NCBI GenBank assembly: GCA_003135475.1
Contig: PLBW01000197.1
Coordinates: forward strand, 1 to 32,804
Direction of reading: 5' to 3'
Length of the DNA: 32,804 nucleotides
Source: Acidobacteriaceae bacterium
GTDB taxonomy: Bacteria; Acidobacteriota; Terriglobia; Terriglobales; Acidobacteriaceae
Positions 1-6,720 of this stretch are shown piece after piece. Below the pieces are notes generated by a model. That model was not told the origin of the DNA, made no database searches, and saw only the letters and a list, made by a program, of their open reading frames with translations. The position numbers and the translations under genes were made by a program. The first letter of the stretch is position 1. Each line of letters starts with the position of its first letter.

Positions 1-384
1 CTGCAGATGGTGCGCGAGCCGCGTTCGCTCGACGTGATCGTCACCAACAACATGTTCGGCGACATCCTCACCGACCTGGCTGCCGCGCTGCAAGGCGGCC
101 TCGGCATGGCCGCCAGCGGAAACATCCATCCCGGCCGCACTTCGATGTTCGAACCGGTGCATGGCTCGGCTCCTCCGATCGCGGGAAAGAACATTGCCAA
201 CCCCATGGGCTCAATTCTGACCGCGGCGATGATGCTGGCGCACCTGGGCCTGAACGCTGAAGCGCAGAAGATGGAGAACGCGGTGCTGGATGCGGTCCGC
301 CAGCAGAAGATGACGGTGGATGTGGGAGGCCCGCTGGGCACGCGCGAGTGCGCCCAGTGGATTGCGGAGCGGGTGGCGAAATAG
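1..384 (+). CDS. leuB: 3-isopropylmalate dehydrogenase, C-terminal part (cut by window start)
   Basis: Open from base 1 in frame 1, so the N-terminus lies outside the window; about 127 residues remain. The family (isocitrate/isopropylmalate dehydrogenases) oxidatively decarboxylates 3-isopropylmalate in leucine synthesis. What is seen is the C-terminal hallmark: a V-T-N-N-x-F-G-D-I-L-T-D-L stretch that supplies the Asp residues binding Mg and substrate, then the GGLGMAASGNI segment and the MFEPVHGSAP motif that contacts the NAD adenosine. The NIHPGRTSMFEP spelling resembles actinobacterial-type LeuB. Tartrate or homoisocitrate dehydrogenase cannot be excluded without the N-terminus. The stop at 382-384 is followed after 25 bases by the prenyl synthase start. 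Confidence 0.85.
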   Translation: MQMVREPRSLDVIVTNNMFGDILTDLAAALQGGLGMAASGNIHPGRTSMFEPVHGSAPPIAGKNIANPMGSILTAAMMLAHLGLNAEAQKMENAVLDAVRQQKMTVDVGGPLGTRECAQWIAERVAK

Positions 385-409
385 TTGCGATTGTTATACT
401 GCCCTATTG

Positions 410-1291
410 ATGCTCAAGGACACGCTGCAACAAGGCCGAACCGTTACCGACAAAACGCTGGAGCGCCTGCTCCCGCCAGGTTCGCAATATCCCGGGTCGA
501 TTCATCAGGCGATGCGGCACAGCGTCTTTGCCGGAGGCAAACGCCTGCGGCCGATCCTGTGCATGGAAGCCGCGCAGATGATCGCAGGGTGTATTCCCAG
601 GGGCATCGACGAGTTGGGCGCGGCGTTGGAGATGCTGCACACCTACTCGCTCATCCACGACGACCTTCCCGCGCTCGACAACGATGACCTTCGCCGCGGA
701 CGCCCCACGTGCCACAAGGCATTCGGCGAGGCCACGGCCATCCTCGCGGGCGACGCGCTGCAGACCTATGCCTACGAAGTGCTGGCCAAGTTGCAGTGTC
801 CGGCGGAGGCACGAGTTGCCATCATCGCCGAGATCGCGCACGCCACGGGCACCATCGGCGGCATGATCGGCGGCCAGGTCATGGACCTCGAGGCCGAGCA
901 TGTTCATCCCGACGCAAAGACGCTGGAGTACATCCATCGCTCCAAGACGGGCGCGCTGCTGACCGCGAGCGTCGTCACCGGCGGCATGTATGCGGGAGCG
1001 GATGCGTCCCAGCTCCAGAGCCTGCGCGACTTCGGCCGGAACATCGGGCTGGCGTTTCAGATTGTGGACGATGTGCTGGACGTAACTCAGACTTCGGAGC
1101 AGTTAGGCAAAACTGCAGGCAAGGATACCGCACACGACAAGGCGACCTATCCCGCGCTGTTCGGCATCGACGCTTCGCTGAAGAAGGCGGACGGGCTGGT
1201 CGGCGCCGCTGAGGCTGCGCTGGACCAATTCGGCGAACGTGCTGCAACGCTGCGCGAGATCGCGAAGTTTTTGGTGGAGAGGAAGAAGTAA
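410..1291 (+). CDS. ispA: Farnesyl/geranylgeranyl diphosphate synthase
   Basis: Short-chain trans-prenyl diphosphate synthase of 293 residues, the usual IspA length. It condenses isopentenyl diphosphate with allylic diphosphates to make C15/C20 precursors of quinones and cell-wall carriers. The GGKRLRP motif (about 42-48), the first Asp-rich motif DDLPALDNDD (84-93) with its two-residue insertion typical of bacterial FPP synthases, the LAGDAL segment (112-117) and the second motif FQIVDDVLD (216-224) are all present, followed by KTAGKD. An upstream in-frame start at 320 would add 30 atypical residues overlapping leuB, so the ATG at 410 is preferred. A TATACT hexamer at 395-400 sits just before this ATG, giving a very short leader. 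Product chain length cannot be told by eye. Confidence 0.9.
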   Translation: MLKDTLQQGRTVTDKTLERLLPPGSQYPGSIHQAMRHSVFAGGKRLRPILCMEAAQMIAGCIPRGIDELGAALEMLHTYSLIHDDLPALDNDDLRRGRPTCHKAFGEATAILAGDALQTYAYEVLAKLQCPAEARVAIIAEIAHATGTIGGMIGGQVMDLEAEHVHPDAKTLEYIHRSKTGALLTASVVTGGMYAGADASQLQSLRDFGRNIGLAFQIVDDVLDVTQTSEQLGKTAGKDTAHDKATYPALFGIDASLKKADGLVGAAEAALDQFGERAATLREIAKFLVERKK

Positions 1292-1319
1292 GGGGCGGAC
1301 CGCGTGCCCTGAACTGCTG

Positions 1320-1754
1320 TTATTCCAAAAGCAAGACGTGATCGCGGAATTCGCTTCCGGCCAGAGCTTTGATCGCGCGATCCAGGGTCACTAGTTTTCC
1401 CTTCTTCTTCACCGCCATCCCCAACAAATAGGCGTCGGTCACTTGCTGGTGGCCGAACAATCTTTCGGTGAACGGCTGCACTGCGTCGAGAAAACCGACG
1501 TCCATCGCCCAGAAACGGTGGCCCGACAGTTTGCTGACGGTGCGAAGCATCTCCAGCGCCTCGCTGATGTCGAGAGAAGGGTCGGAGAACTTCGGGTTGG
1601 ACACTATTCTTACGAAACTCGCCTCCGTCAGTGGGCAAGTGACCCAATCTCTGGCGCTATTTCGCTGAAACCACTGCTTAACGATTTTGTGGGACACATG
1701 GTCCTGGCGAAGCAACGCGATCAAGACATTCACGTCCAGCAGGAATGGGCTCAC
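1320..1754 (-). CDS. vapC: VapC-family PIN-domain toxin (pair 1)
   Basis: A 144-residue PIN-domain protein, predicted to be a Mg-dependent RNase acting as the toxin of a type II toxin-antitoxin pair. PIN acidic residues are visible: Asp in LLDVNVLIALL (D7), the T-E of PLTEASF, the Asp of VTDAYLLGMA and the late TLDRAIK Asp. It starts with GTG (complement of 1752-1754), whose last bases form the TGA of the upstream antitoxin, so the two are translationally coupled by a 4-base overlap. This is the first of three consecutive PIN pairs. It ends 28 bases from the convergent prenyl synthase stop. The RNA target is unknown. Confidence 0.85.
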   Translation of the reverse strand: MSPFLLDVNVLIALLRQDHVSHKIVKQWFQRNSARDWVTCPLTEASFVRIVSNPKFSDPSLDISEALEMLRTVSKLSGHRFWAMDVGFLDAVQPFTERLFGHQQVTDAYLLGMAVKKKGKLVTLDRAIKALAGSEFRDHVLLLE

Positions 1755-1978
1755 GGCTCCTCTGTCTCCAGCGCCTTCACTCGTTCGCTAGTGATCGGGT
1801 GTTTCGACTTGGGGAGATCGAAAACCGGTAGTCCATCCACGTACTTGATACGCGCGGACCGCCGGGTGCCTCGCACGATCAACTCCGCAATGGCCTTGCT
1901 CAGCGACAGGTCGCGGCTTTCCGCATATTGTGCAGCGATCGCAGCTACATCATCATTCAGCGTGACTGTCGTTCTCAT
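1751..1978 (-). CDS. vapB: Ribbon-helix-helix antitoxin (pair 1)
   Basis: Small protein of 75 residues starting MRTTVTL, with an N-terminal ribbon-helix-helix DNA-binding signature (a beta strand with alternating residues, then two helices through AIAELIVRG) and a C-terminal tail ending in Glu-rich residues that would wrap the toxin. An in-frame ATG two codons earlier (1984) is possible. The 1978 start is preferred because a promoter-like pair TTGCAT (2008-2013) and CATAAT (1985-1990) with 17-base spacing would start transcription close to 1978, making the message nearly leaderless. It overlaps its toxin by four bases. RHH antitoxins normally repress their own operon, and that is expected here. 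Confidence 0.75.
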   Translation of the reverse strand: MRTTVTLNDDVAAIAAQYAESRDLSLSKAIAELIVRGTRRSARIKYVDGLPVFDLPKSKHPITSERVKALETEEP

Positions 1979-1984
1979 ACCCAT

Positions 1985-2013
1985 ATTATGCTCACATGAT
2001 TATATTGATGCAA
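1985..2013 (-). promoter_or_regulatory. Probable sigma70 promoter of TA pair 1
   Basis: On the minus strand TTGCAT (2008-2013) and CATAAT (1985-1990) are separated by 17 bases. The predicted transcription start falls at or next to the antitoxin start codon, suggesting a leaderless message. The call is based only on hexamer similarity and spacing. Confidence 0.45.
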
Positions 2014-2061
2014 GTGGCTCAAATCTGCATCTCTCTGGCTCTAGATGGGCGGAGCACTTAC

Positions 2062-2478
2062 TCACGCACTCCACGGATTAACAACGGGGACCGCAAGATC
2101 GTCAAAGTGCACCGTGTTGCGCGTAGCCAATATGGCCCGGTGGGCGAGGGCAATACCGGCAATCATAGTATCGCGCAGGTCACCGGGACGCCCCTTCTTG
2201 TGCCGCGAGGCCATCAGGTCAGCCGCGTGCTGCGCGGCAGCAGCATCAAAAGCCGCAACTCGTTGGCCGATCTTGTCCAGAAGCGCCTCGAACGCCTGAA
2301 TCAGCAACGACCGGCGCTTCCCGGCAGGCATGATCTGCAGCCCGAAGCGGACTTCGAGAACAGTGATGGAAGTTGTCCAGACGGATGTCCGAGGTTGCTT
2401 ATCAAGCCACGCGACGACTTGCTCGTCGGGCGCTTGGCGCATAAGTGCCGAAAGCACGTTCGTGTCCAGAATGATCAT
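2062..2478 (-). CDS. fitB: FitB-like PIN-domain toxin (pair 2)
   Basis: A 138-residue PIN-domain RNase-like toxin of the VapC/FitB type. It opens with the diagnostic MIILDTNVLSAL (D5) and carries the second acidic residue in ITVLEVRFGL, a third in the GDLRDTMIAGIA helix and a polar ATRNTVHFDDL close, matching the four-residue PIN active site. Gonococcal FitB pairs with the RHH protein FitA, and the upstream gene here is clearly FitA-like. The ATG (complement 2476-2478) overlaps the antitoxin TAA by one base, so expression is coupled. It is unrelated at the eye level to the neighbouring PIN proteins beyond the fold, so the three pairs are not recent tandem copies. Confidence 0.87.
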   Translation of the reverse strand: MIILDTNVLSALMRQAPDEQVVAWLDKQPRTSVWTTSITVLEVRFGLQIMPAGKRRSLLIQAFEALLDKIGQRVAAFDAAAAQHAADLMASRHKKGRPGDLRDTMIAGIALAHRAILATRNTVHFDDLAVPVVNPWSA

Positions 2479-2723
2479 TACTTAAATGTAGGGGGCCTGA
2501 TGACGTGGCCTCGCAGCTCAGGAATGTCTGAAACCAGGCCGTCCTTGGCAAACAAGGCGGCGATTTCCGTGCCCAGTCCGCCAGCCGGGTCCTCGTCCCG
2601 GTTGACGGCGCTGCGCAGGATTTCTCGCACTTCTTCTTCCATGCTGCGGCCATGTCGCGTGGCGCGGCGTTGCAAGCGTTGCTTCACCGTATTCTCGATG
2701 CTGCGAACAACAAACTGGGCCAT
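2478..2723 (-). CDS. fitA: FitA-like RHH antitoxin (pair 2)
   Basis: Antitoxin of 81 residues beginning MAQFVVRSIENTVKQRL and continuing with RRATRHGRSMEEEVREILR, the recognisable FitA ribbon-helix-helix signature. The open frame extends upstream to 2885, but those residues run over the operator palindrome and into the neighbouring toxin, and the FitA family begins at MAQFVV, so the ATG at 2721-2723 is chosen. FitA proteins bind inverted repeats in their own promoter through the RHH and bind FitB through the C-terminus. A perfect 24-base palindrome lies 17 bases upstream, a good candidate for that site. The antitoxin is followed immediately by its toxin (1-base overlap). Confidence 0.87.
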   Translation of the reverse strand: MAQFVVRSIENTVKQRLQRRATRHGRSMEEEVREILRSAVNRDEDPAGGLGTEIAALFAKDGLVSDIPELRGHVIRPPTFK

Positions 2724-2740
2724 GTACGCTTCTACTTCAT

Positions 2741-2764
2741 AGAATGATATCATGATATCATTCT
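2741..2764. promoter_or_regulatory. Perfect 24-bp palindrome, candidate FitA operator
   Basis: Bases 2741-2764 form an exact palindrome with no spacer: half-site AGAATGATATCA followed by its reverse complement. Each half contains TGATATCA, itself palindromic, so two TGATATCA boxes sit back to back. It is placed directly upstream of the FitA-like start (2723), where autoregulation would act. FitA of Neisseria is known to bind an inverted repeat with similar TGATA-type cores; binding here is inferred. Confidence 0.7.
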
Positions 2765-2793
2765 GGCCGTCTAAATCTGGGGCGACGACTCCG

Positions 2794-3189
2794 TCACGCA
2801 AGGGCGCTCGCAATGTCGGTATGGGGAAAGTCGCCGCCTTTGAACAGTAATGGTTCGCCCATGGCTCTTGCCAAGGCGTATGCAAAGCAGTCGCCGAAAT
2901 TCAGTCTGGCCGGGTGTCCACTGCCTTTGCCGAAATCCCGGTACGCATCGCGTGCAATTTTCGCCTGCACTTGGGTGACCGGCTCGACCGTTACCCCCGC
3001 CTCGCGCAATAAATCATCGAAGCGGCGGCTTGCCACCGGATCTCGGCTACCATCGATGACCGCTGCGGCCTCAACATAATTGACGGCAGAGATGCGACGA
3101 TGCCCGGCATCCTGAATTGCCTGGGCAAAGCGCTCGGCTTCCGGCTCGTCACGCAGAATTGCGATGACTGCCGACGTGTCGAGAATCAT
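2794..3189 (-). CDS. vapC: VapC-family PIN-domain toxin (pair 3)
   Basis: A 131-residue PIN-domain toxin. The opening MILDTSAVIAIL (D4), the Glu of NYVEAAAVID, the Asp of LNFGDCFAYALA and the late LLFKGGDFPHTDI give the full set of metal-binding acids in the order typical of VapC. It would act as an RNase held inactive by the upstream antitoxin. Its ATG (complement 3187-3189) overlaps the antitoxin TGA by four bases. The gene ends 30 bases upstream of the palindromic operator of pair 2, so pairs 2 and 3 could also be read from one long transcript. Confidence 0.88.
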   Translation of the reverse strand: MILDTSAVIAILRDEPEAERFAQAIQDAGHRRISAVNYVEAAAVIDGSRDPVASRRFDDLLREAGVTVEPVTQVQAKIARDAYRDFGKGSGHPARLNFGDCFAYALARAMGEPLLFKGGDFPHTDIASALA

Positions 3190-3440
3190 CGCGGCAGCCC
3201 CTTCTCGTCGTAGAGCAGATCCCCGTGGTCAATGGATCGGAAAGGCTCTTGGAGGCGTGGCGCACAATCCCTCCCGATTTGCAGCAGACGGTTGGCCAGC
3301 CCAGTACCCCTTTGGCGCCGCAGCCTATCAAGCCGCTCACGAACCGCCTCCGTGACCGCTTCTGTCATGTTTTCGCCTGTCAAGCCTGCCAGTTCTTCGA
3401 CAAGCTTGTAAGTGTTTAGATTTTTGATGTTGAGTCCCAT
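3186..3440 (-). CDS. vapB: VapB antitoxin, Rv0623-like (pair 3)
   Basis: Antitoxin of 84 residues. The start MGLNIKN followed by KLVEELAGLTGENMTEAVTEAV is the signature of Rv0623-type (PSK) VapB antitoxins, in which a short N-terminal DNA-binding strand is followed by helices; the remaining residues (GLPR at the end) would cover the toxin. The frame is open 15 codons further upstream, but the family start and the position of the operator repeats favour the ATG at 3438-3440. No Shine-Dalgarno sequence is evident. It overlaps the toxin by four bases. Confidence 0.87.
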   Translation of the reverse strand: MGLNIKNLNTYKLVEELAGLTGENMTEAVTEAVRERLDRLRRQRGTGLANRLLQIGRDCAPRLQEPFRSIDHGDLLYDEKGLPR

Positions 3441-3443
3441 TAT

Positions 3444-3481
3444 ATATACCCTTCTACCCGTGCAATATACCATTCTACCCG
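3444..3481 (-). promoter_or_regulatory. Promoter/operator with two 17-bp direct repeats, pair 3
   Basis: Two copies of a 17-base unit (plus strand ATATACC then C/ATTCTACCCG) lie at 3444-3460 and 3465-3481, differing at one base. They are spaced 21 bases start to start, two helical turns, so proteins bound at both would sit on the same DNA face. A -10-like TATATT on the minus strand (3464-3469) lies between and inside them. They immediately precede the vapB start at 3440, so autoregulation by VapB or the VapBC complex is the natural reading. Confidence 0.65.
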
Positions 3482-3523
3482 ACACAAAACAAGCTTTAGT
3501 CTTGGATTTGGCGCCTCGCTCGC

Positions 3524-4294
3524 CTACAGCGACTGGACCGGAACAGCCAGCAAGTCATCCACCAGCCCGACCTCTTTCTGCACGAAAGGCTCGGCGTATT
3601 GGACGCCCGCAAGCAGGCCGTAGAAAGCGGCCATGGCTGCGAGTCGTTCCCGGATCTCCGCCTGGAGCGGGAAGAGGCCGCTGCCTGCCGACTGGTCCTG
3701 ATACTGCGAGAGGTAGGCCATCAGGGCGGCGAAGCGGGCCTCAAACTGCTCGGAGATGTCCACCACGAACGACGGGCGAACGTCGGCGTAGAGGCTGGCA
3801 TAGACAATCTTGTAAGGGCGATGGGGCGGAAAAGAGGCGAGCGCCTGTAAGCTCTCGGGAGGAATGTCCGCGGTCGCGTCGGTGTGGCCGAGTTTCGCCA
3901 ATCCCGCGAGGAACGCGGCTTCATAGCCGAGCACTGACGCGGTGGCGTGGTCGGGATGCCGCGCCTGCCAATAAGGAAGAATAAGCACGCGCGGGCGCAG
4001 CTCACGAATGACGCTGGCGACCTTGACCCGGTTGACAAAGGTGTTCTCGACCCGGCCGTCAGGAATATCGAGCGCTCGCCGCCAACTGACTCTCAGGATG
4101 CGCGCCGCCTCGTCGGCCTCGCGCGCCCGGTCTTCAACGCTGCCGCGAGTGCCCATCTCGCCCTGCGTGAGGTCAAGGATGGCAGTGCGGTGTCCGCGCT
4201 CCGCCATCTTGAGCAGCGTGCCGCCGCAGGTTTGTTCGACGTCGTCACGATGGGCGGCAATGGCCAGGATGTCGCACTGTGGCGCGTCAGGCAT
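3524..4294 (-). CDS. bshB1: LmbE/PIG-L family N-acetylglucosaminyl-malate deacetylase (BshB1-like)
   Basis: A 256-residue zinc deacetylase of the LmbE/PIG-L family, closest in layout to BshB1, which deacetylates GlcNAc-malate in bacillithiol synthesis. Zinc-site motifs are AHRDDVE (14-20) and RHPDHAT (112-118); the first normally reads AHPDD, so Arg replaces Pro at residue 16 while the catalytic Asp and ligands stay. The GTRGSVEDRAREADEAARIL stretch (48-67) and the PFVQKEVGLVDDLL end are typical of BshB1. Only 6 bases separate its start from the upstream methyltransferase stop, so the two are likely co-transcribed. No bshA or bshC is in the window, so pathway assignment rests on similarity; a mycothiol-type or other amide hydrolase is possible. 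Confidence 0.8.
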   Translation of the reverse strand: MPDAPQCDILAIAAHRDDVEQTCGGTLLKMAERGHRTAILDLTQGEMGTRGSVEDRAREADEAARILRVSWRRALDIPDGRVENTFVNRVKVASVIRELRPRVLILPYWQARHPDHATASVLGYEAAFLAGLAKLGHTDATADIPPESLQALASFPPHRPYKIVYASLYADVRPSFVVDISEQFEARFAALMAYLSQYQDQSAGSGLFPLQAEIRERLAAMAAFYGLLAGVQYAEPFVQKEVGLVDDLLAVPVQSL

Positions 4295-4300
4295 AAAAAG

Positions 4301-4960
4301 CTAAAGCCGCATTGCCACCGCGACGCCGTCGCGCAGCGGGACGATCGTCGTGAACCAATCCTGCGACGAGTAAAGCAACTGATTGAACTTCACAACGCCT
4401 TGGGAGTGCTTGTCAGGCTCGGCGCTGTTCGCCAAGTCGGGATTGCCGGCGGCGTACGCCACGGTGCCGCTCCACAAGGCATTGTCGGCGATGAAGAGCC
4501 CGCCTTTGCGCACGCGCGCCGCCGCCATATTGAAGACGCGGGGATAGTCATGCTTGTCCACGTCGTTGAATACGATGTCGAACTGCTCTTTGCGCTCTGA
4601 CAGAATTTCGAGCGCATCGCCCACGTGAATCTCGATGCGATCGGCGACGCCCGCCTGCTCGAAGTAGCCACGCGCTTCGTCAGCGTTCTTGCGGCTGCCA
4701 TCGGTGTAATGGACCTTGCCACCCTCACCGACCGCCTGGGCCCACCAGATGGTGGAATAGCCGATCGCCGAACCCAACTCGAAGACCGTCTTGGCGTTGA
4801 TCAGCCGCGCATACTGATAGAACAGCCGGCCGACCGCAGGCCCCACAATGGGGATGTCGCGCGCCTTGGCCTGGCGTTCCATCTCCTGCAAGACGGGCCC
4901 GCGCTCGGGAAGCATAGCGTAGAGATAGTTTTCGACGCGTTCATCGGTAAAGCTCTTCAT
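4301..4960 (-). CDS. SAM-dependent O-methyltransferase (COMT/CCoAOMT type)
   Basis: A 219-residue class I methyltransferase of the O-methyltransferase family 3 type, cytosolic. The SAM-binding motif I is VFELGSAIGYST (59-70), and motif IV/metal site is FNDVDKHDYP (131-140), where the usual D-A-D-K reads D-V-D-K; a later ADNALWSG supplies the Asp-Asn metal ligands. Members methylate catechols, flavonoids or small phenolics using Mg; the substrate here is not predictable. A GAGGAG sits about 12 bases upstream of the ATG. It precedes the bshB1-like gene by six bases. Confidence 0.85.
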   Translation of the reverse strand: MKSFTDERVENYLYAMLPERGPVLQEMERQAKARDIPIVGPAVGRLFYQYARLINAKTVFELGSAIGYSTIWWAQAVGEGGKVHYTDGSRKNADEARGYFEQAGVADRIEIHVGDALEILSERKEQFDIVFNDVDKHDYPRVFNMAAARVRKGGLFIADNALWSGTVAYAAGNPDLANSAEPDKHSQGVVKFNQLLYSSQDWFTTIVPLRDGVAVAMRL

Positions 4961-4976
4961 CGATAATATTCACTCC

Positions 4977-5687
4977 TCAGCTCAACGTTTGCCCAGGCTT
5001 CATTTCGACCACCTCCGGGCCGCCCGTCCCCAGCAATTTCTTCAGATCATCGGGCCGTCCGGTCAACATCGGAAACGTGCCGAAGTGCATAGGGATGACA
5101 GTTTTGGGTTGCAGCAGCTTGCATGCGTAGGCCGCCTCGCGGGGGCCCATAGTGAAGTGATCGCCGATGGGCAGCATCGCGATCTCGGGCGAATAGAGAT
5201 CGTGGATGATCTGCATGTCGCCAAACACGGCGGTGTCGCCGGCGTGATAGAGCCTCACTCCGCCCGGCAACTCGAGAACATAGCCGCACGCCTCGCCACC
5301 GTACACGATGCTGCCATCGTCATCCTGAATGCCGCAGGAGTGCACGGCGTGCGTCATCGTGACCTTAATACCGGCGACCGTCTGCGTCCCGCCCTTGTTC
5401 ATGGGGGCGATCTGCTGGGCGCCTTTCTTCCCCATCCAGGTGCAGAGCTCAAAAATCCCGACCACGATGGGATTGTGCTGTTTGGCAATCTGCACGGCGT
5501 CGCCGATGTGGTCCATGTGGCCGTGGGTACAGATCAGTAGGTCGGCCTTTCTCACCTGCTTCTCGCTCTCCGGGCATGCCGGATTGCCCATTACCCAGGG
5601 ATCCACGTACACAGTGACGCCGTCTTTGGTTGTAATGCGGAATGTGGCATGGCCCAGCCACGTAATGCGGTTTCCTTGCAGGTCCAT
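4977..5687 (-). CDS. Metal-dependent hydrolase, UPF0173 metallo-beta-lactamase fold
   Basis: A 236-residue protein of the UPF0173 family of single-domain metallo-beta-lactamase-fold hydrolases. The metal motif THGHMDH (54-60) is followed by a SCG loop, LYHAGDTAVF with the bridging Asp, IGDHFTMGP and VIPMHFGTFP with the last His, all in the family order. The N-terminus (ITWLGHATFRI) is also diagnostic. The physiological substrate of the family is unsettled. A GAGGTG ribosome site lies four bases before the ATG. It is in a minus-strand run with the rhodanese upstream and the O-methyltransferase downstream, 16 bases away. Confidence 0.88.
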   Translation of the reverse strand: MDLQGNRITWLGHATFRITTKDGVTVYVDPWVMGNPACPESEKQVRKADLLICTHGHMDHIGDAVQIAKQHNPIVVGIFELCTWMGKKGAQQIAPMNKGGTQTVAGIKVTMTHAVHSCGIQDDDGSIVYGGEACGYVLELPGGVRLYHAGDTAVFGDMQIIHDLYSPEIAMLPIGDHFTMGPREAAYACKLLQPKTVIPMHFGTFPMLTGRPDDLKKLLGTGGPEVVEMKPGQTLS

Positions 5688-5729
5688 GGTTCACCTCGAT
5701 TGCGGAGCGGAAAACCGTGTGCCGAAGCT

Positions 5730-6086
5730 TTAGTATGTGTCACCCTCACGCCAGTCGCGATAGCCGCCGGCGAGCGAGAACACATTGCGAAAGCCCATCT
5801 TCTTGAGATTGAGGGCGGCGAGCGCCGAACGGCCGCCTCCGCCGCAATACAAAACCAGCTTGCGGTCCTTGTCGGCTGTGATCTTGTCGATGTTCACTTC
5901 CAGAATGCCGCGCGGCAGGCTGACCGCCCCAGGGATGATTCCCTTGTCCTGTTCGTCGCGCTCTCGCACGTCCAGCAGGGTGAAGTCTTCGCCCGATTGC
6001 TGCATGCGTCTGAGCTCATCGGGCCCGATTTCGCTGATCTGCGCCTTGGCTTCGTCGACCAGTTGCTTGAATTCCGGTAAGGGCAT
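5730..6086 (-). CDS. Rhodanese-domain sulfurtransferase
   Basis: Single rhodanese domain of 118 residues, cytosolic. The fold markers are LLDVRERDEQDKGIIPGAV (37-55) and the active loop YCGGGGRSA, with the persulfide-forming Cys81 and Arg at its close. Single-domain rhodaneses move sulfane sulfur from thiosulfate or cysteine persulfides to acceptors. The open frame extends 14 codons upstream, but the ATG at 6084-6086 has a GAGGAGAG ribosome site eight bases before it and gives a normal N-terminus, so it is preferred. The physiological acceptor is unknown; the sulfur-carrier genes at the window's right end are 25 kb away. Confidence 0.85.
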   Translation of the reverse strand: MPLPEFKQLVDEAKAQISEIGPDELRRMQQSGEDFTLLDVRERDEQDKGIIPGAVSLPRGILEVNIDKITADKDRKLVLYCGGGGRSALAALNLKKMGFRNVFSLAGGYRDWREGDTY

Positions 6087-6352
6087 GGCTCGTCTCTCCT
6101 CTACAGGCCGCGCGAACGATGCGAACACGGTACGAACGGCAGCAAGCTTACAGGCTACTGAAAGATCGGGAAAAGGTAAAATGCGTTACCCCGGCGGTTA
6201 ACCAGCCTGCTGAAAAAACCGGCTTCCACGCGTCCCGGCGGAACGACACCATGGAACATTTTAGACGGCTTGGACGTCAGTCAGGCCCGCTTCCAGCAGC
6301 GGACCTGAATTGGCCGTTCTGGATAGCGCACAACCAGCAGGGTAGATTAGGT

Positions 6353-6631
6353 CTAACGGGCGACTTTCCTGTCCACCGCGACCGCATGGGCGCTGCGCGG
6401 CGGCCGGCGCGTACCGTGACGCAGGCCTTTGGCATCCAGCTTAAGTTCGGCGATGGCACGGCTGAGGGTGTTGCGGTGCATACCCAGTTGGCGCGCGGCC
6501 TTGCACTGATTACCCTTGCATTCCTGCAGCACCGTGAGAATGAATCGCTTCTTGAATTCGCACACGCCTTCGGAATAGGTTATGCCGTTTTTGTACATCT
6601 GCAGGATCAAAGCTTCCAATTGATCTTTCAC
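6353..6631 (-). CDS. Fis-type helix-turn-helix regulator
   Basis: A 92-residue DNA-binding protein. The C-terminal HTH of the Fis/HTH_8 class is visible at about 26-66: FKKRFILTVLQECKGNQ, CKAARQLGMHRNTLSRAIAEL. The tail after residue 70 is basic. No receiver, AAA+ or sensor domain is attached. The long open frame continues upstream to 7108, but that part is the shadow of cvpA; the GTG at 6629-6631 preceded by GAGAGAGGCG is the likely start. It lies 89 bases downstream of cvpA on the same strand. Whether it regulates the purine genes next to it is unknown. Confidence 0.8.
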   Translation of the reverse strand: MKDQLEALILQMYKNGITYSEGVCEFKKRFILTVLQECKGNQCKAARQLGMHRNTLSRAIAELKLDAKGLRHGTRRPPRSAHAVAVDRKVAR

Positions 6632-6720
6632 AACGCCTCTCTCTTTTGCTTCGGTAAGGCCGCAAATGGACCACAGCTTCACAGGTAACGATCGCTGCCG
6701 TCGCCTTGCTCGGATACGTG

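Noticed and set aside
404-937. Minus-strand open frame of 177 codons inside ispA
   Set aside because: It is antisense to a clearly conserved prenyl synthase, has no family features and arises from high GC content.
1443-2081. Plus-strand open frame of 212 codons across TA pair 1
   Set aside because: Both strands cannot be conserved; the PIN toxin and RHH antitoxin on the minus strand have recognisable motifs and coupled stop/start codons.
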